Made by a program: the position numbers and the translations under genes. DNA of 64,000 nt, taken from the NCBI GenBank assembly GCA_010094045.1, contig ML986590.1:515860-579859 (forward strand). The letters run 5' to 3'. Positions 10,255 through 23,527 of the stretch are shown piece by piece. Position 1 is the stretch's first letter. Each line of letters opens with the position of its first letter. The stretch comes from Lojkania enalia (lineage: Eukaryota; Ascomycota; Dothideomycetes; Pleosporales). The notes beneath the pieces were generated by a model. The model made no database searches and had not been told where the DNA came from. It saw only the letters and a program-made list of their open reading frames with translations.

Positions 10255-13200
10255 TCAAGGCTTCAGAAATCCAAAGCGTACCCTGAAAATTTCGCACCTT
10301 TCATCGTAGAAAAGTACTGCAAGTATATTAGTCATCTTCAGTCCAAACAAAGAGGGGAAACTTACTCTCACGGATACGAAGCTTTGGGCCCTTCTGGGTA
10401 TCGTGGACAAAAGACTCATCACCATCCGAATCGTCGTGGGGATCATCGGAGGCGTCGGAATTGGTATCGTCACCGTCAGCCGCGGGTCCCATACCACCGT
10501 CGAGGTCATCATCTTCCTCATCTTCAGTTGCGTCGGATTCTTCATCCGACATCAGCTGGTCGTTGGTGGCATACCCGCCTGTGCCACCGTCTTCGTTAAT
10601 CTCGTCGTGCCGTAAGTCGTAATTTGAGGGTCGGTTTTCCAGTATCTCGTAACATTTGTGGAGAATTCCACAATAAACTAGGGCTACCTCAGGCCGCAGG
10701 TGCACAATATCGAGGATCTGCATAGCGAGCTCTCGGGGATCGATGTTGTTACCGTGAACATGATCGGCGATGAATGGGATATATAAGGAACGAACATGGG
10801 GTATCAAAGGAAGACGTCGCAGAAAGTAATGCTACAGCTGGGTTTAGCGAACTCTCTTTTGTTTTATTGCCATGAATAAAGTCTTACCCAGTCTCTGTAA
10901 TCGAGAGACACCGCGAGCTCTCGTAAACTGTTCATGCGACCACTGGTAATAAACGTAATAATGTCGTGGTTTAACATCCACCTTCTCCACCTTGAACTAG
11001 TCGTTGCATGGCCATCGGGCCCTCGTTCACTGCTGTCAATCATCAACTTCTTGAGACTCGACCGATGCCTCCGCAAAGGCCCGCGATATATCGCATCAAC
11101 CGTTACGGTAGATGAATACGACCGCCCTTCCTGAAGGAAAAGAGTTTCCAGGCTGTTGGGAGCTAGGGTCTCTTTCAGAAATGAGATTAGAGATGGGGAA
11201 ACGGTGTTCGTATGGATTTTTTTGAGGTTTAAGCCATATTCAGACCGTAGAGTGTAAGACGCTTTGTATGCTTTGCTTGATGATGAGGGTGATCCAGTGG
11301 GATATGATGGACGAGGAGAATATGTCCGCCGAAGAGACTTCCATAATTGCTCGTGATTATTGCAGTTCAATAGGGTTAAAGTGGTTAGAAGGGGCCAGTC
11401 AATGGCCCTCATCAAAACAGAGACAGAGAGCGGGACGCGCTCGAGTTCAAGTGTCTCCAACCTCAGTTTGCCGTTCAATATTGTCTCCTCAGACTGTCCT
11501 CTACAATTGGTACAGCCGCTGCACGGTAAGGGTGTCCTAGGTGTGTTCAATGGGGGCGCCTTTAAGTTGTGGTTATTCTGGTTAGAAGGCTCGCTGGGCG
11601 AACCTGGTCCGGGCTGAGCGACGTGGTCATTGTTATGTGGCTGTATGTGACCGAGTAGACTAACTCCTTCAGGGACCCCTGGTTCATCTAGGATACCATT
11701 GAGAGTGTCCGAAATATACTCCGGGTCCCGATCTTGTTGTGGTGTCGGTGCCAGAGTAGATACCACTCCCTGGGTGTCGATCTTCATCGACGCAGGGTTT
11801 GCGTATCCAGACGTTGGACCAGCGGCATTGAAGACGGGCTTCGAAGAATTCCCGTTCTGTCGTATATTGAAAACCCTCCCAACTAAAATGCCAAGCACGC
11901 CTCCCAACCTCTTTTCGCCTATAGCGGTTGCTCCGGGCCATGTGGTGCTGTAGTCAACCTGTTGTATTCCGTCGCCTTCCCAAGCTGTTACCCAATCTCG
12001 CTGTTGCGCATGCGCGGCAATGCCAACCCTGAGCTCCCGCAGCTTTCTTTGTGACCTAGCAATCAGAATGCTCATCTCATCCAAGTAGGGGAGCTCGTCC
12101 ACGTCGAGGACACTTAGGCTTTTTAAAGGAGGAATAACGGAGAAGGTCGGGTGTTCAACACGATCTATGACGGAAGCCGTAGGAGATGGATAATTCATTG
12201 ACACGACGACAGGAGCCTGCACGAGGCCGACACCGCTAGTGTGGGTTGTATTTGGTGGAGCGGGCACGTTGTTTAGGATCATTGGCGGCGGTGGAGCAGG
12301 CGCGGGTGCGTCCAGGGTATTGTCATGAAAACGAATCCAGAGACGGTCAAGGCGGCATTCATCACCGTCCGTACGGTCGGCTAGGCTGGATAGTGCTAGC
12401 CAGACGTCCCGAAGGACTCCCGTCGGCATGTCCCAGACAAAGGTTTCGAGATTAACCATGCGAGCCACAGCTAGAGCTACCAACGTGCCCAGCATTTTCC
12501 CGCCTTCCTTTGAGATCATATACTCCTGGACCCATGCCGCAGGTCCGTTGCCTAGGGAGAACTTCTTTGTGAACTGAGCATAGTAGTTGCCGAGCCGCCG
12601 GCGCGGCACGGGATATGGAGTTGCGGCGGACTTTTGAGATTGGCATGGCGCGAGAGAATTGTCGGACGGCTTTCGATATCGATGTTGGTGCGGGAATGTG
12701 TCCTCGGCCATGACTAGAGTCGCTAGCCCATACGTGAGGGCATCCACACCTGTCCTCGGCTCGGTGTGAGTATTCTCGTCCGGCCAGACGATATCAAACC
12801 GGGAGTAAATGCAGGGGATTGCGAGGCGATGCAGCGCAGAATGGCAGAGCGCCAGCGACGTGAGGTCGTTTGTATGCGGAAGCTGCAGGTGCACGGTTAG
12901 CCTGCCCAGCCGGTCGGCGCAGCTTGGAGCGGGATGCGAGCGGGTGCGGTACTCACCTGGTGTATTATTTCCTTGAGAATGTCCACAGGAAGGTCGAGGA
13001 GCCTCAAGGGGCCCTTTCTGGCCTTTTCCTTTCCTTTGGGCACCTTGGGGTGAGCTTCCGGAGGCGGCTGCTGTGCCGTCTTCATGTAGGCCTCGGAGCC
13101 GCTGCCCGCGCTGCCTACGTCGCCGCCCGATCCCTCCATGGCTGCACTTATGCGCGCGTCGCCGGGAGAAGGCGATCCGGAGCCGTTCAGGTCATCGTCG

Positions 13201-13259
13201 GAGGGCGTGGGCGAGAAGGTCCTGGGGGTGCCGGGGAGGGAGAGCGGGGAGGAGTCCAT
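10255..13259 (-). CDS. F-box-like protein with acidic C-terminus
   Basis: Exons 13259-12957, 12882-10888, 10831-10366 and 10316-10255 join in phase to 941 residues. The start is the ATG of MDSSPLSLPGTPRTF. The first splice joins LLDLPVDILKEIIHQ to LPHTNDLTSLALCHSALHRL, which restores an F-box-like motif around residues 88-120. F-box proteins recruit substrates to SCF (Skp1-cullin) ubiquitin ligases. The middle is long and Pro/Ser-rich with leucine-rich stretches (SLSVLDVDELPYLDEMSIL, LRLETLELERVPLSVSVLM). The tail has a strongly acidic run of Asp and Glu near residues 835-895. The target is unknown. Fungal genomes carry many such poorly conserved proteins. The splice sites have clear CTAAC branch points. 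Confidence 0.75.
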
Positions 13260-13854
13260 GCTACTTAGAGACGAGCGCGTCTCATGCGAGGGAAGGCATG
13301 AAGCCTCATGGAGGGTGTTGGGCGATCGTGTGCGCAATGTGGCCGACGGCGCGAGGTTCAGGCGTGTATTGGGGAGGTAGAGATGCAAGAAGGGAACACA
13401 ACGAACTGATCTGATGTCTCGAGCGCACGGACGCCCGTGGGCCAGCCAACCCAACCTCAGCCGCCCAGACACTGCCGGCCAATGACAGGGCCCTTGCGCA
13501 GATCGCACACAAGCGCACACACAAGCACACACACACATAGGTACACCTATCCGAAGACATGTACACATAGGCCTGGATCATGCCACATCAATACCCTGCC
13601 AGAGCGTGACTTGTCTATCAGTTTCCAGCCGTCTAGCTTGGGCAATATATAAAGCCGCTAATGTATGCTTCAGGTAAGTATGAAAGTGTCTCCAACAGCA
13701 GCCAGCTCGCAAGCATTCATCCATTTGCTCTTCATTGTAACTGCGCGAGGCATCAGCGCGTCAGAACAAAATCCCAATCACGCCGTATCACCAAGGGTAT
13801 CGTCCAAACGCCGCGCTAAAACCATGTCATGTCTATGAAGGGAAACCCCGTTAG
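13260..13854. repeat. intergenic with a CA-rich microsatellite
   Basis: This is the upstream region of the F-box-like gene and the 3' flank of SMC6. About 13509-13541 is a CA/CACA-rich imperfect microsatellite. No gene is supported. Confidence 0.6.
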
Positions 13855-16800
13855 TTAAGCAGTAGTAGTGGTAGCTCCTCTCCTGCTAAAGCTGAGAGCC
13901 GTCTGGCCACGCTCGGGATCATCCATCCTGATAATCTTGACGTCGTCTTTACTTTCTACCTTGCCCATTGCCTGAGGAGTGATTAAGATGAACTGACGAC
14001 CAACCGCACGCCGAGCAGCTCCAATCATCATCTTCATGCTAATTTCACGGTTGACATTGTCCATGAAAACATCAAATTCATCCAAGCATCGTATCGGAGA
14101 ACCCATAGCGTCCCAAAGAGCGAGCAATAGGCAGATCGTCGAGAACGACTTTTCTCCACCAGACAGTGTTTTGGTTTGTCTTCCTGCCCCGCTGACAACT
14201 GTAATGTCTGGTTGAACATGGATATCGAGCTGCTGAGATTTGTGGTCTACCTGGAGAGTTCCCCGGAATTGACGCTCACTCAGAAGGTAAGTGAACGTAA
14301 TTCGTGCTCGCAATGAAATCTCCTGACGAAACCTCTCCCATCGCTGTTTTCGATTGATCAACGACTTTTTGAGCATATGTGCGACGCGGTCGTGCTCGGC
14401 ACGATCATCTCTTTTAGCTTTATGCCTCTGTTTAGCCTCGTTGGCTTTGCGCAGGAGCTCTTCCTCCGAACCCCCGAGTTGTTTCTCACTCTCTTCTCTT
14501 TCGGTTACTAATCTGTCTAGCTTTTTCATTAAGGAGTCGTGGGTCTCCCCACGAGGGACCTCGACGCGAGCAGAGGAGATGAGCATCGCATATTGCGTGT
14601 TTTCCTCAACGATGCCCAACTGCGCTCCCCGCTTTTGTTCCCATTCAGTCTTGTTTCGTTCGGCTGCATGGACTTCCTCTAATGCACGATTTTTCTCCCG
14701 GAGCACCTCTTCTCGTTTCCTTGCCATCTTGTCTGCTTTCGAAGCCGCCTTGCCCAGGGCAATGTTCAGGCTGCTGAGACGGTCTTGGGCTTCTTCAAGG
14801 CTGGACTTGGATCCTCGTGCTTCGGCATTGAGCTTATCCTTCTCAATTATGGTATCCTGATACTGCCCTTCTTCAAAGTCTTTTTCATTCTGGACATCGC
14901 GGAGAGCCTCCTCCAATTGCTCGATCATCCCGGCATTGGGAGTGGCTGCGCTTAACTCTGATTCTAACCGTTCGACAGACTCCTGAGCTGTTTGAAATTG
15001 GATTTTGAGCTGCCGCTTTTCCTTGTCGTGGTTTTGGATGTCACATCTTCGACTTTTAACCTTATACTGGATTTCTGTGATATTCGACTGCATGGCCCGT
15101 AACTCTTGTCGAAGCCGATCAAGATTAGATTTCTCAGCCCTACGATCTAGATTAGAATTCGATGAGGAAGCCGGAAGCCCCGCAAAAACTTACTTGAGTT
15201 GTGGCTCTCTATCAGCTTGCATTCGAGTCGAGAATTTCCACTCGTTGATCGGCCCCATGGTTCTTGCTTCAGTCTGGGGATTGAAGGAAATGAAATGACC
15301 CTTGGTAGGATCTCCATCTCGCATGCAAAAACACATTTTAACATTTTGTCTCCGGGGTCCACCAAACTGCATGAAATCTTCCGCCTTCTTTCTATCTTTA
15401 ATGAGGACAGCTTGGTCTATTGAGTGGTTGATGATCATTTGGTTGCGAATGAGGTTATGGTCAATCTAGGCTAAGTATAAGATGGAATTTTCTTATATAG
15501 ACTTTTGAAATGCTCACTTTCAGTACTCTCATCCAAGTGTCTAGGCCTGAATCTGGCTCATGACCGGCGGTATCAATCTGTTGATTGCTACCAATGTAAA
15601 TAGGATATTGGCTTGTCGGATTAGTATCTGCTGACGGCTTGACAGGACTTGGATTACATACCATTTTAGCCTCTTCATAATGTCGGATAACAATGTCTGA
15701 TCATCTTTGTTTATCACAACGAAAGCATTCAGAGATGCGCCTGCTTGTCTTTCCAGTATGGAACTCCATTCAGGCTTCAGTAGCTTGACGTAGCGGCCTA
15801 TTGGACCTACAGGCCGCTCTCGGAAGCGTCTCTCACCCTGAATTGCCTGAACGAGTCTAGAAAGACCCGCAGAGTTGGGATAGGCATCCGTCCAACTTTG
15901 CTGGCCCCTCTCTATTTCCCCGATCTTTTCTTGGGACCGACGAATCTCTCCTTGCTTCTGCAACAACCCATTGTGTGCCTTTTGTTCTTCTACCTCAGCT
16001 AACTTCAATCGATGAGTTAAATCTGGCAAACTATCGTCGTGGTTTGAGAAACGCGTCTTTGCTTCTTCGTATGCTTCTTTGGCCTCCTCGAGTTCATGCA
16101 TTTTTTGGGCATGTTGGCCATCATCAGCCTCTGCTTGTCGATGTCGGTGTTCTACAATTTGTGCTTCGTAACTCTCAATCGACCTTTCTTTGCTGGCCAG
16201 CTTTTGCGAAATTTCGCGCTCAGTTGTCTAAATAAGGGTCAGAAAATACATCTAAACGGCCGACTCATGTGCCTTGCCTTCACTTTCAGTATGCCTTTCT
16301 TAATATCATCCCACTTGCTTTTGAGTTCGGCCACTTCCTGCTCGACTGGCACCAGTTCGGCTTGTTGATCCTGAATGCTCTGGTTCGCGTCTGAAAAAGC
16401 TTTATTGGCTCGTTCATACTGGTCCGATGCGGAGTCAGCTTGCGCAGTTCTTTCCTTAATCAAACCAGTGACGTGGGTAATCTCATCGTCTATCTTGCTT
16501 AATTCCTATAGCTTATTAGCCCGCAATCACTGGTCATGGGAGTTGATAATAAACCTCTTCTTCTTCTTGAACTCTGGCCCATGCCGCTTGTGAGGCCAAA
16601 ACTTTTTCCCGGTCCCTCATCGTTTGAAGATTTGCGGCCCGCCTGGCCTTTGCCACGGCGGCCTCTGCTTGTTTCCTGAGCACTTCTATATCTTGATTAA
16701 ACACTAATGTCTTCGACTCCATCACGTCAAGGTTATTCGATATCACAGCGTAATCGTTGCTTAGTGCTTCGAGCTGTGTCCCCTTCAAAAAGAATTTGTA

Positions 16801-17681
16801 CTTCTCCTTCGGGCTTGAATCATTTAAAAATTGTCGAGCCATATCCTGAGTGAGAACATTCATGGGATTGTCGATCTGCAGGGCAAAGGCATCGAGGATG
16901 TCCTCGAGTTCAGCCTTCTTGGTGGTCACGACCTTGCCGTTTACGTCCTTGATCTTGAACCCAGAACTGCCATTTTTGTTGAAGTGTCGTTCCACTATGA
17001 TGGATCTGCCGTACGTGTCGGGCTTGAAAGCCGCGGAGCCTTGGTTTTTGATCTTAACGGAAAGGCTACATGAGCTGTAGATCAATTAGTACTAGTGGCA
17101 AAATGGACTAAGATTGGCCTACTCTCTGCCTTCTTTAATGAAGCTCTTTAAGTTCTGGCCACGGTTTGTTGCTGTGGCTTTACCACCTAGGCATAAGGTC
17201 AGTGCAGTGAGGACTGCGCTCTTCCCACTACCATTGTGGCCAATGATAAAATTGATCAAGGGCCCCAGCGGTACCGTGAGTTGCTCGTGGCACATAAAGT
17301 TCGTGCATCGTATTTCTTCAATAATGCCTTGCTCAGCTGGAAGGTTCTGCTTCTCCTCGTTGTCTCTCAATTGTCTTGTAACAACCTGAGTAGCCCTCTC
17401 GAGATTTGCATCGTCGTTCACCGTGTCCTGATCATCGTCTGAGGCACTGTCGTTGGCGGTGCGCTCAGACTCTGTACCAGATCTGACATGTTCATCGCTA
17501 GCTTCTGAGGGCGAGGTACGCGGGCGTTTGCCCTGGAAAGGCTGTCAGCGGTTTTTACAATGGGCGATGGGCGATGGAGGGAGTGACTGACGCGAGCCTT
17601 GTCGCCGGGCCTTATGAGTCCATGTACTCCGCCATCATCGATGTGATCTCTGGGGCGCTTCGGGACCCGTATACCTCCCAT
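13855..17681 (-). CDS. SMC6: structural maintenance of chromosomes protein 6
   Basis: This is the ATPase arm of the SMC5/6 complex, which acts in homologous recombination repair, replication-fork restart and rDNA stability in the nucleus. It is a multi-exon gene of about 1,100 residues, the usual family size. Exon 1 is 17681-17592 ([10 protein letters not shown]...) and splices at GTCAGT to 17532. Seen in order: a Ser/acidic N-tail; Walker A in [18 protein letters not shown] (about 17230); the first coiled coil (about 16.9-16.0 kb); the hinge with [10 protein letters not shown] and [18 protein letters not shown] (about 15.8 kb) and [15 protein letters not shown]; the second coiled coil (15.1-14.4 kb); the signature [20 protein letters not shown]; and Walker B with the D-loop in [12 protein letters not shown] (about 14.1 kb). 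The long coils flanking a hinge and the GEKS signature rule out a simple ABC ATPase. Confidence 0.96.
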
Positions 17682-18915
17682 GATGGTACGGTGCCGGTAC
17701 CGATACCGGTGTAGCTGGCGAGGGCGGTTGCTACGTAGGTGAATGTTGTCGGCTACCTCCAGGGCGGGAGGTCAGAGACGCGTTTGCTCACTAGCGGCGT
17801 TGGCGCGATCTTATCAACCTGGGCAGGGTTCACTTTCACTCCCAGCCCTACTCTCCTCCTCACCTCCGAAACTCTTTTATTGAGCTATTATATTTACTAT
17901 CTATAGAAATCTCTCCATAGGTCGGCGCTATATCATTGGTCTTGAGCGGCGACTCTAAGACTAGCAAGATTTCGAATTGCAAAGTCGCCTAAACCGTTTC
18001 GGCATACTCACGTGCTTTCGCGTAAGACTCGCCTCTGCGGCATTTGGCTACTCCGTAGACAAATTGCCATACCTTTCCTCCATCCTAATATCACTATTTT
18101 GTCAATTCATTTTATACTCTACTTAGACATAGTTGGTATACCAAGGTTCTAATGGCCTTTCGATGTTTCATTTCCATCTATTCCTAACGAATTGGTCTTA
18201 TGCTTAGTGTTAGCTAAGTCTCTGACTTTATAGCAACAAAAATTAAAAGTAGACTTGTCCTATAGCAAAAAAGTGATTTCGCCTCTCAAAGCTGGCAAAA
18301 TACCATGAGGGTAAATTCCGAGCCTTGAACAATGTAGAAATTTGTATGTTGGTGCAGATGTTATATGACGCTAGGGGGGAGGGAGGTAGGGGTTTGGGAT
18401 CGCAGGGCGATTGATAGCATTCCCTTACAATATCTGGCAGTATCGGAGGTGCCTCATTATCTTCCTCCCCTTTTGATTAGCGTTGATACTTAGCTTTAAT
18501 TTGGTAGCATTCTAACCTATAGTGATTAAATGTTAACTTTATACCCTGGAGTATTCTATCTTTGGGGGGGGGGGGGGGTGGTGGGGCAAGCTGCAATTCG
18601 AACCGGCAATATTTACGAAGTGTTATAGTTCACGGTAGCAACATTGGTTATCGTAGGCGACGACGTATGAGTGGGACTTATGCCCAACCAAAGTAATTCC
18701 GAGATTAAATATGCATATGGTCATTAAGGATGAAGGACACACTAGAACTAAACAGCATGAAGAAATGAAAACCGAGGTACGCCGGAGAATAGGAGTCAAA
18801 TATTGTGACCTTGAATACGATGCTAGACCGAAAGAGCCAAATGTACAAAACCCGCTAGAATGTGAGAAATGCTATGCGAACAGACTGTGCGTCAATGCAA
18901 TAAGCGTACATGTAG
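17682..18915. other. intergenic, AT-rich, with a 15-bp poly-G tract
   Basis: This is the promoter side of SMC6 and the 3' flank of the VOC-domain gene. 18564-18578 is a run of 15 G. An open frame at 18711-18935 has no family resemblance. Nothing else is recognised. Confidence 0.6.
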
Positions 18916-20900
18916 CTAGTGAGCATACGAAATGACGCTCCTCTTCCCTTTCTTACCATCTCTCGAATCTTGAATCATACTAGGCGTGATACCTCTTATC
19001 GGAAGACTAGCAACTGTGCCAGACCCCCAGTTTTCATTCCTCATAGGAAACAGTTGATCGTACTGGCCACCGGCTACTGAGTCCTTGCGACCCACTTTCG
19101 ACTTCGCGGGCTTTACAGTGCTAGCGTCGCTAGGTTCCGAAATCACACTAGGTTTCGCTTTGTACTCTTCGACATCATCCCACTCTTGGCTGAGCGGTGA
19201 TTCATCATGATGTCGGGAAGAATGATAGGAGCGCTTGGAACTTGAGTGATGAGATTCTTTCGAGCTGGAGCGATGTGAACGGTGAGAGTGCTTCGAAGAT
19301 TTGCTGTGCCTGGTTGCATCGCTATGCTTGCTAACAACAGAACTAGGTTTACTGCTACTCTTGTGTCTGCGACGACTCCGGCGGGATGAAGAACCTGCGT
19401 TGGAGATGCTGTCACTAGGTGCGACAGTATCGGAATCATTAATATCCAGCTCTTCGATTTCCAGGTAATCATGCTTGTCGTTCTTGCTTACGCTTGATGC
19501 TACGTCCCGTCCTAATATGCTACCCACGATAGATGTTGCTTTTGACTGCGTAGGAGGGGGTGATGGCGCCGTACTGTGACTCTTGCTGGGTTTTGAGACT
19601 GACGTGTGTTTCGAGACATGTGTATGCGACGACTTTGCTTTTGATTTACTTGAATGATGGGAGACCACACTACCCTCACTACTCCGTCTTTGGACCTGCT
19701 CTGGGACAAAGGAGGAAATGAGCGTGCTAGGGGCGGCACTTGGGGCCACACTCCTGGCTTTTGACACCGTGGGGATCTCCGGACTGGTAAAAGAGCGGTG
19801 GACACTAAATTGCGTCCGTGAAGGCGCGACAGAATATGTCGGCACATATTCGAGAGCAGGGCGGTCTGCAACCTGAGTTGGCGGGACCGAGGTGTAAGTC
19901 GGTGAATGATAGCTTCCTGGTGCAGGCTCGATGGCTCTAGGTATGTGTTGAGGCGTGCTATAGTAGGAGTCGGCGTCGGAGATGTTGCGGTGTATAGACT
20001 TTGGCGGAATCTCGTAGATCGGTTGTGGGTCCTGCGTGGATAGCTTGGATTGCTCTTTGGCCTGGGCTACCGTGGCCTTGGCTTTCTGGAAAGCCTCAAA
20101 TTCGGCCTCTTTCTTCGCGCTGTCCTGTTCACTCTTACACATTGCATAGGCTACTGCAGCACCAGCAGCGGCTCCGAGTAATGTTCCTATGATCTTCTTG
20201 GCAGCTCCGTCGCCACCATCGGACGTCATGGAGGCATGGGGGATACCAGGTACCGAGACGGGTTCGGATATGCTTCGAACCATACTTGCAGCTTTTGAGG
20301 CTATAGAGGGCGCTTTTGAAAGCGCTGTTGCACATGTAGGAAGAAGAACCTGCTTTGGCGAGGTTGTAGATGCACGGGAGCTGACGATACTTCTGTCATC
20401 ACGTATGCTCCCCGCAACGCTCCGTTGCCAAGTCAGGACCCTACTATGTTCGATTACGGTCCCGTCATCTCTGATGTCGGGTTCATTTCTGAACACAACT
20501 TCAACACTGTTGCCATCGAAGTCTAGAACGGCGGCATTGAAGTGATCGGAATCTTCAGTTCGGGAAGCAGGAGCGCCATTAGGTCGGCCCCCAGCAGTTA
20601 GGGCAGCGGTATAGAAATCGCGAACAGCGGCTCGGCTTGGCGCCGTAAAAGCAATATGCGCAGCACCGGCTTTCACACTGATTTTCTAGTTAATCAACGG
20701 TCGTAAAGTTGCCCAAGCGAAGGCTGTACGTACCCAGGTGTTTCTTGGCACAAGAAGAAGTCAGCATCACGGATTCCAAGGCCAATTTGATTGCCCTGCT
20801 GTCCAATGAAGCGGTAACCAAGTGGCTGAAGAGCAGATAGAAAAAAGGAACAAGATGTGGGAAGATGTGATACGGTGAGACCAATGTGAGAAACAGGCAT
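18916..20900 (-). CDS. glyoxalase/VOC-domain protein with long Ser-rich tail
   Basis: Exons 20900-20734 and 20677-18916 join across a 56-nt intron into 642 residues. Residues 1-125 form a vicinal-oxygen-chelate (glyoxalase/bleomycin-resistance-like) module: MPVSHIGLTVSHL, FFLCQETPG, then AAHIAFTAPSRAAVRDFY and HFNAAVLDFDGNSVEVVF, with two beta-alpha-beta halves and candidate metal-binding His/Glu. Residues about 215-240 hold a small-residue hydrophobic stretch (IIGTLLGAAAGAAVAYAM), then a short charged coiled coil. The remaining ~400 residues are low-complexity Ser/His/Lys sequence (SSKHSHRSHRSSSKESHH). The start is set by the ATG directly before PVSHIGL. Stand-alone VOC proteins are 130-180 residues, so the tail is the odd part. 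The substrate is unknown. Confidence 0.8.
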
Positions 20901-22542
20901 TTTCAAGGAATGGAATCAGCGGTGAACGGAGCAAATGAAAGGACGAAGATGTATTGGGGTCTGACGTTGAAGGACTGAAAATTAATATGTCTCTGTGTGC
21001 ACGAAGATGCCGTCGAAGCCAGATGCACAAGACAAATTAGTGACGCGGTACTTGAGCACCCCCCGTACCACCGCGGGTTTATATGTAGCTCACATCTGGC
21101 AAAGGCGTTGCACTTGGGGGTGAATGAATTAGCAAGGCAACCCATACCATTGCGGGAAAGCCGTCCCTAGCCAGCCCCACTGATGCTGTTGGCTATCAAG
21201 GACTCCGTTGTCAAAGGCTGTCCTCGTGCTGCCACATGTCCAACGTATGCAGCTAAATTTCTCGCGGAAGCGAGGGAAGCGGATTGGATCTCCCATCGGC
21301 CCGGGCCCGCGAGATGATCAAAGCGGCTCTCGCCTCACATCGCCAGAAGTCAGCTAGAAGAATCGTCGCCTCAGTTCTCGAATGCTTGCGCCGCATACAC
21401 TGATAAAACTTCGCGCTCTTGCAAGCCTCCCGATAGTGATTCTGCATAATTTGAATAAAATAATGCTTGCCCTATTTGAAAGGTGTCTGATATAGTGGAA
21501 TATGAAAGCGCACAGGGGGGGATATTCGCCAAGTGAACGAGGGCTTGAAAAACACCTCAAGTTGACTGCACTCGCGACTCTAGGACAACTGGGACATGGC
21601 AGAGACGGGCGCCTCTGAATTTCCCCTTCATCAGACCTGACTATACATCCATTTCTTTATTTATTCAATTTTCTTCTTGTAAAGCGAGCTATGCCGCGTG
21701 CAAACAATCTTGGTCCATTCTTAATCTGTCCAATCTCCTTGTACCCTGCGGCTCTATGCCTGCTTAGGGTGTAAAGTGGGCATTTTATTATCATTCCAAT
21801 TGATTGCTGATTTTAAATGCTTAAAAATGGAAAGTTACTCAATTGGCTAAGACCTAAATAGGAAATAACGCTGGCTAGGAAGGAAACGAAGACGATGAGG
21901 TATCTTGGCTACTACTAAACGCCACCGGTACCCTGGCATCGGCATCATGAACAATGACGAAAGGGTCCGAAACCGGCACAAGTTTATGACTGACAGTCAG
22001 CTTTGGAACGGCTAGATGGGAAAATCGGGAAATCAAGTGATGCGTTGGTACTGATACGGGAGGTGCCACGTCCAAGTCCGGGACTAGCATGTCATAATTA
22101 CTAATTACAAGGTGAGAGAACAGAGGTACAAACCCGGACACGTAAGGCATGTAGCTATGACGGGCAACGTTGCCCAGCTGTAGTGGCCTGGCAGACCTAC
22201 GCTTTTTGACAGAAGCAAGACATTTGCCGTTACAATCAGAATGTAGGAAAGAGAAGGAGATACAGGAGATGCAGAGTAAGTTGATTGCTCCGCAGAAAAG
22301 GGCTTGAGGACGTTGAAGCCTTGATTTTGTTGTAAAATGAAGACAACTCGCTCAGACACGCAATGGCGACACATGTGCTTTTGATGTTGTGATCTCAAGC
22401 CTCGTTGTGCGCCCGCTAACTGTCCAGTCCCGTACTCCAAACCTCCTACGAAAGGACCCCGAATGGGAGGCCGGCGCGTCTAGCTTCCAAAACAGGCCTG
22501 GTAGCGTGGTTGGCGAAGATAGGTCCGACATGGCTAGCTGGG
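20901..22542. other. intergenic, no supported gene
   Basis: This lies between the VOC gene start and the EMG1 stop. Open frames at 21875-22150 and 22105-22440 (minus) have no family signature and poor coding character. It probably holds the VOC promoter and the EMG1 3' end, and perhaps an unrecognised small gene. Confidence 0.45.
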
Positions 22543-23527
22543 TTAGATAATTCCCCAAACGTCTTCAGCGGCATGACAGAATTTGCTGCATGCAACGCTG
22601 GCACTGAGGTTGAAGTTGCTAATACTGATGGAATCGTCCTTGATGGTATCCGCAAAATCGTCATTGCCCTTTGCCATGGCTCCAATGAATACAGCGATGC
22701 TTTCGTTTTTATTTAGTCCTTGAATGTAGTCACTCACCCGCACAACCTCGGAATCAAAGCTAAGTGTGACCTTGCGACAATTTGGTGGTAGATGATCAGT
22801 TATAGGGTTTTTTATGACCTGGATGAGCTTCTCCTGAGATGAGGTCGACCGGATCTGATGCCGGTGGAGCAACTGAACCATAAGTCCAGCAAAACGCTTG
22901 AACGTGCGGGGTATCCTGACAGTAGGGCTGACCTCGATGAGTACGTTCTTCGATGTTTGGACATAAATCTGGAGCTTCCCTGCCTTGTTGATCGGCGAAT
23001 CCAGGAGAGTAAGCAGACACTGTGTTGGCTGCGTCAGCGGAACAGAGAACGAACATGTTCGTCCTTGCGCACCTGATGTGTTATATCCGGCCGAGCCTCA
23101 CTGATATCCCGACCCATTTTTCTCATAATGCCTATATGATCATCGCTGTTGAGAAGGTTGTACTTGTCTTCCCTGCCCCCAGGTCCCCTGCCCGAGCCGT
23201 GGGTTGCCTTGTAAGTCTCCAGGGTGGCATTGCAGAGGACGACAATTAAGCGCTGCGTATCTTTGTCGCTGCTAGGTATGGGAATGTGTTGCTCAGCGAC
23301 TAGTTTTGGAAGATCAGGCGGCGGGAGCGACTGGGTTCCTACGAGAGAATGAGACTCGTTAGTATCGTTCTCTCGCTCGAGTCTCAAAAAGGCAGGATCC
23401 GAATGGAAAGCGGAGCTTAGCAATTAAAGACGGCTGCAAAAAGTGACCAAGGTAACGCTGTGAGCAACTGACTTATTCGCTTCGTCTTCCTCTCGGGCGA
23501 CTCCCGGAGTGGCTGTCGTTCTGTCAT
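22543..23527 (-). CDS. EMG1: 18S rRNA pseudouridine N1-methyltransferase (Emg1/Nep1)
   Basis: This is a nucleolar SPOUT-class methyltransferase that modifies a pseudouridine of 18S rRNA and is needed for small-subunit assembly. Exons 23527-23473, 23338-23073 and 23019-22543 join at GT-AG sites into 265 residues, the usual size. Seen: [78 protein letters not shown], the knot region [15 protein letters not shown], and the C-terminal SLSAS-type signature [17 protein letters not shown]. The small first exon ([17 protein letters not shown]) is chosen because its phase fits the acceptor; the next frame upstream has no better ATG. It is divergent from the SDR at 24294, with about 0.77 kb between the two starts. 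Confidence 0.95.

Noticed and set aside
12870..13414. Plus-strand frames of 110-130 codons over the F-box-like gene's first exon
   Set aside because: They are Arg/Gly-rich antisense shadows of a spliced, motif-bearing gene.
22105..22440. 111-codon minus frame downstream of EMG1
   Set aside because: No motif recognised; the stretch may be 3' UTR or noise. Kept as intergenic.
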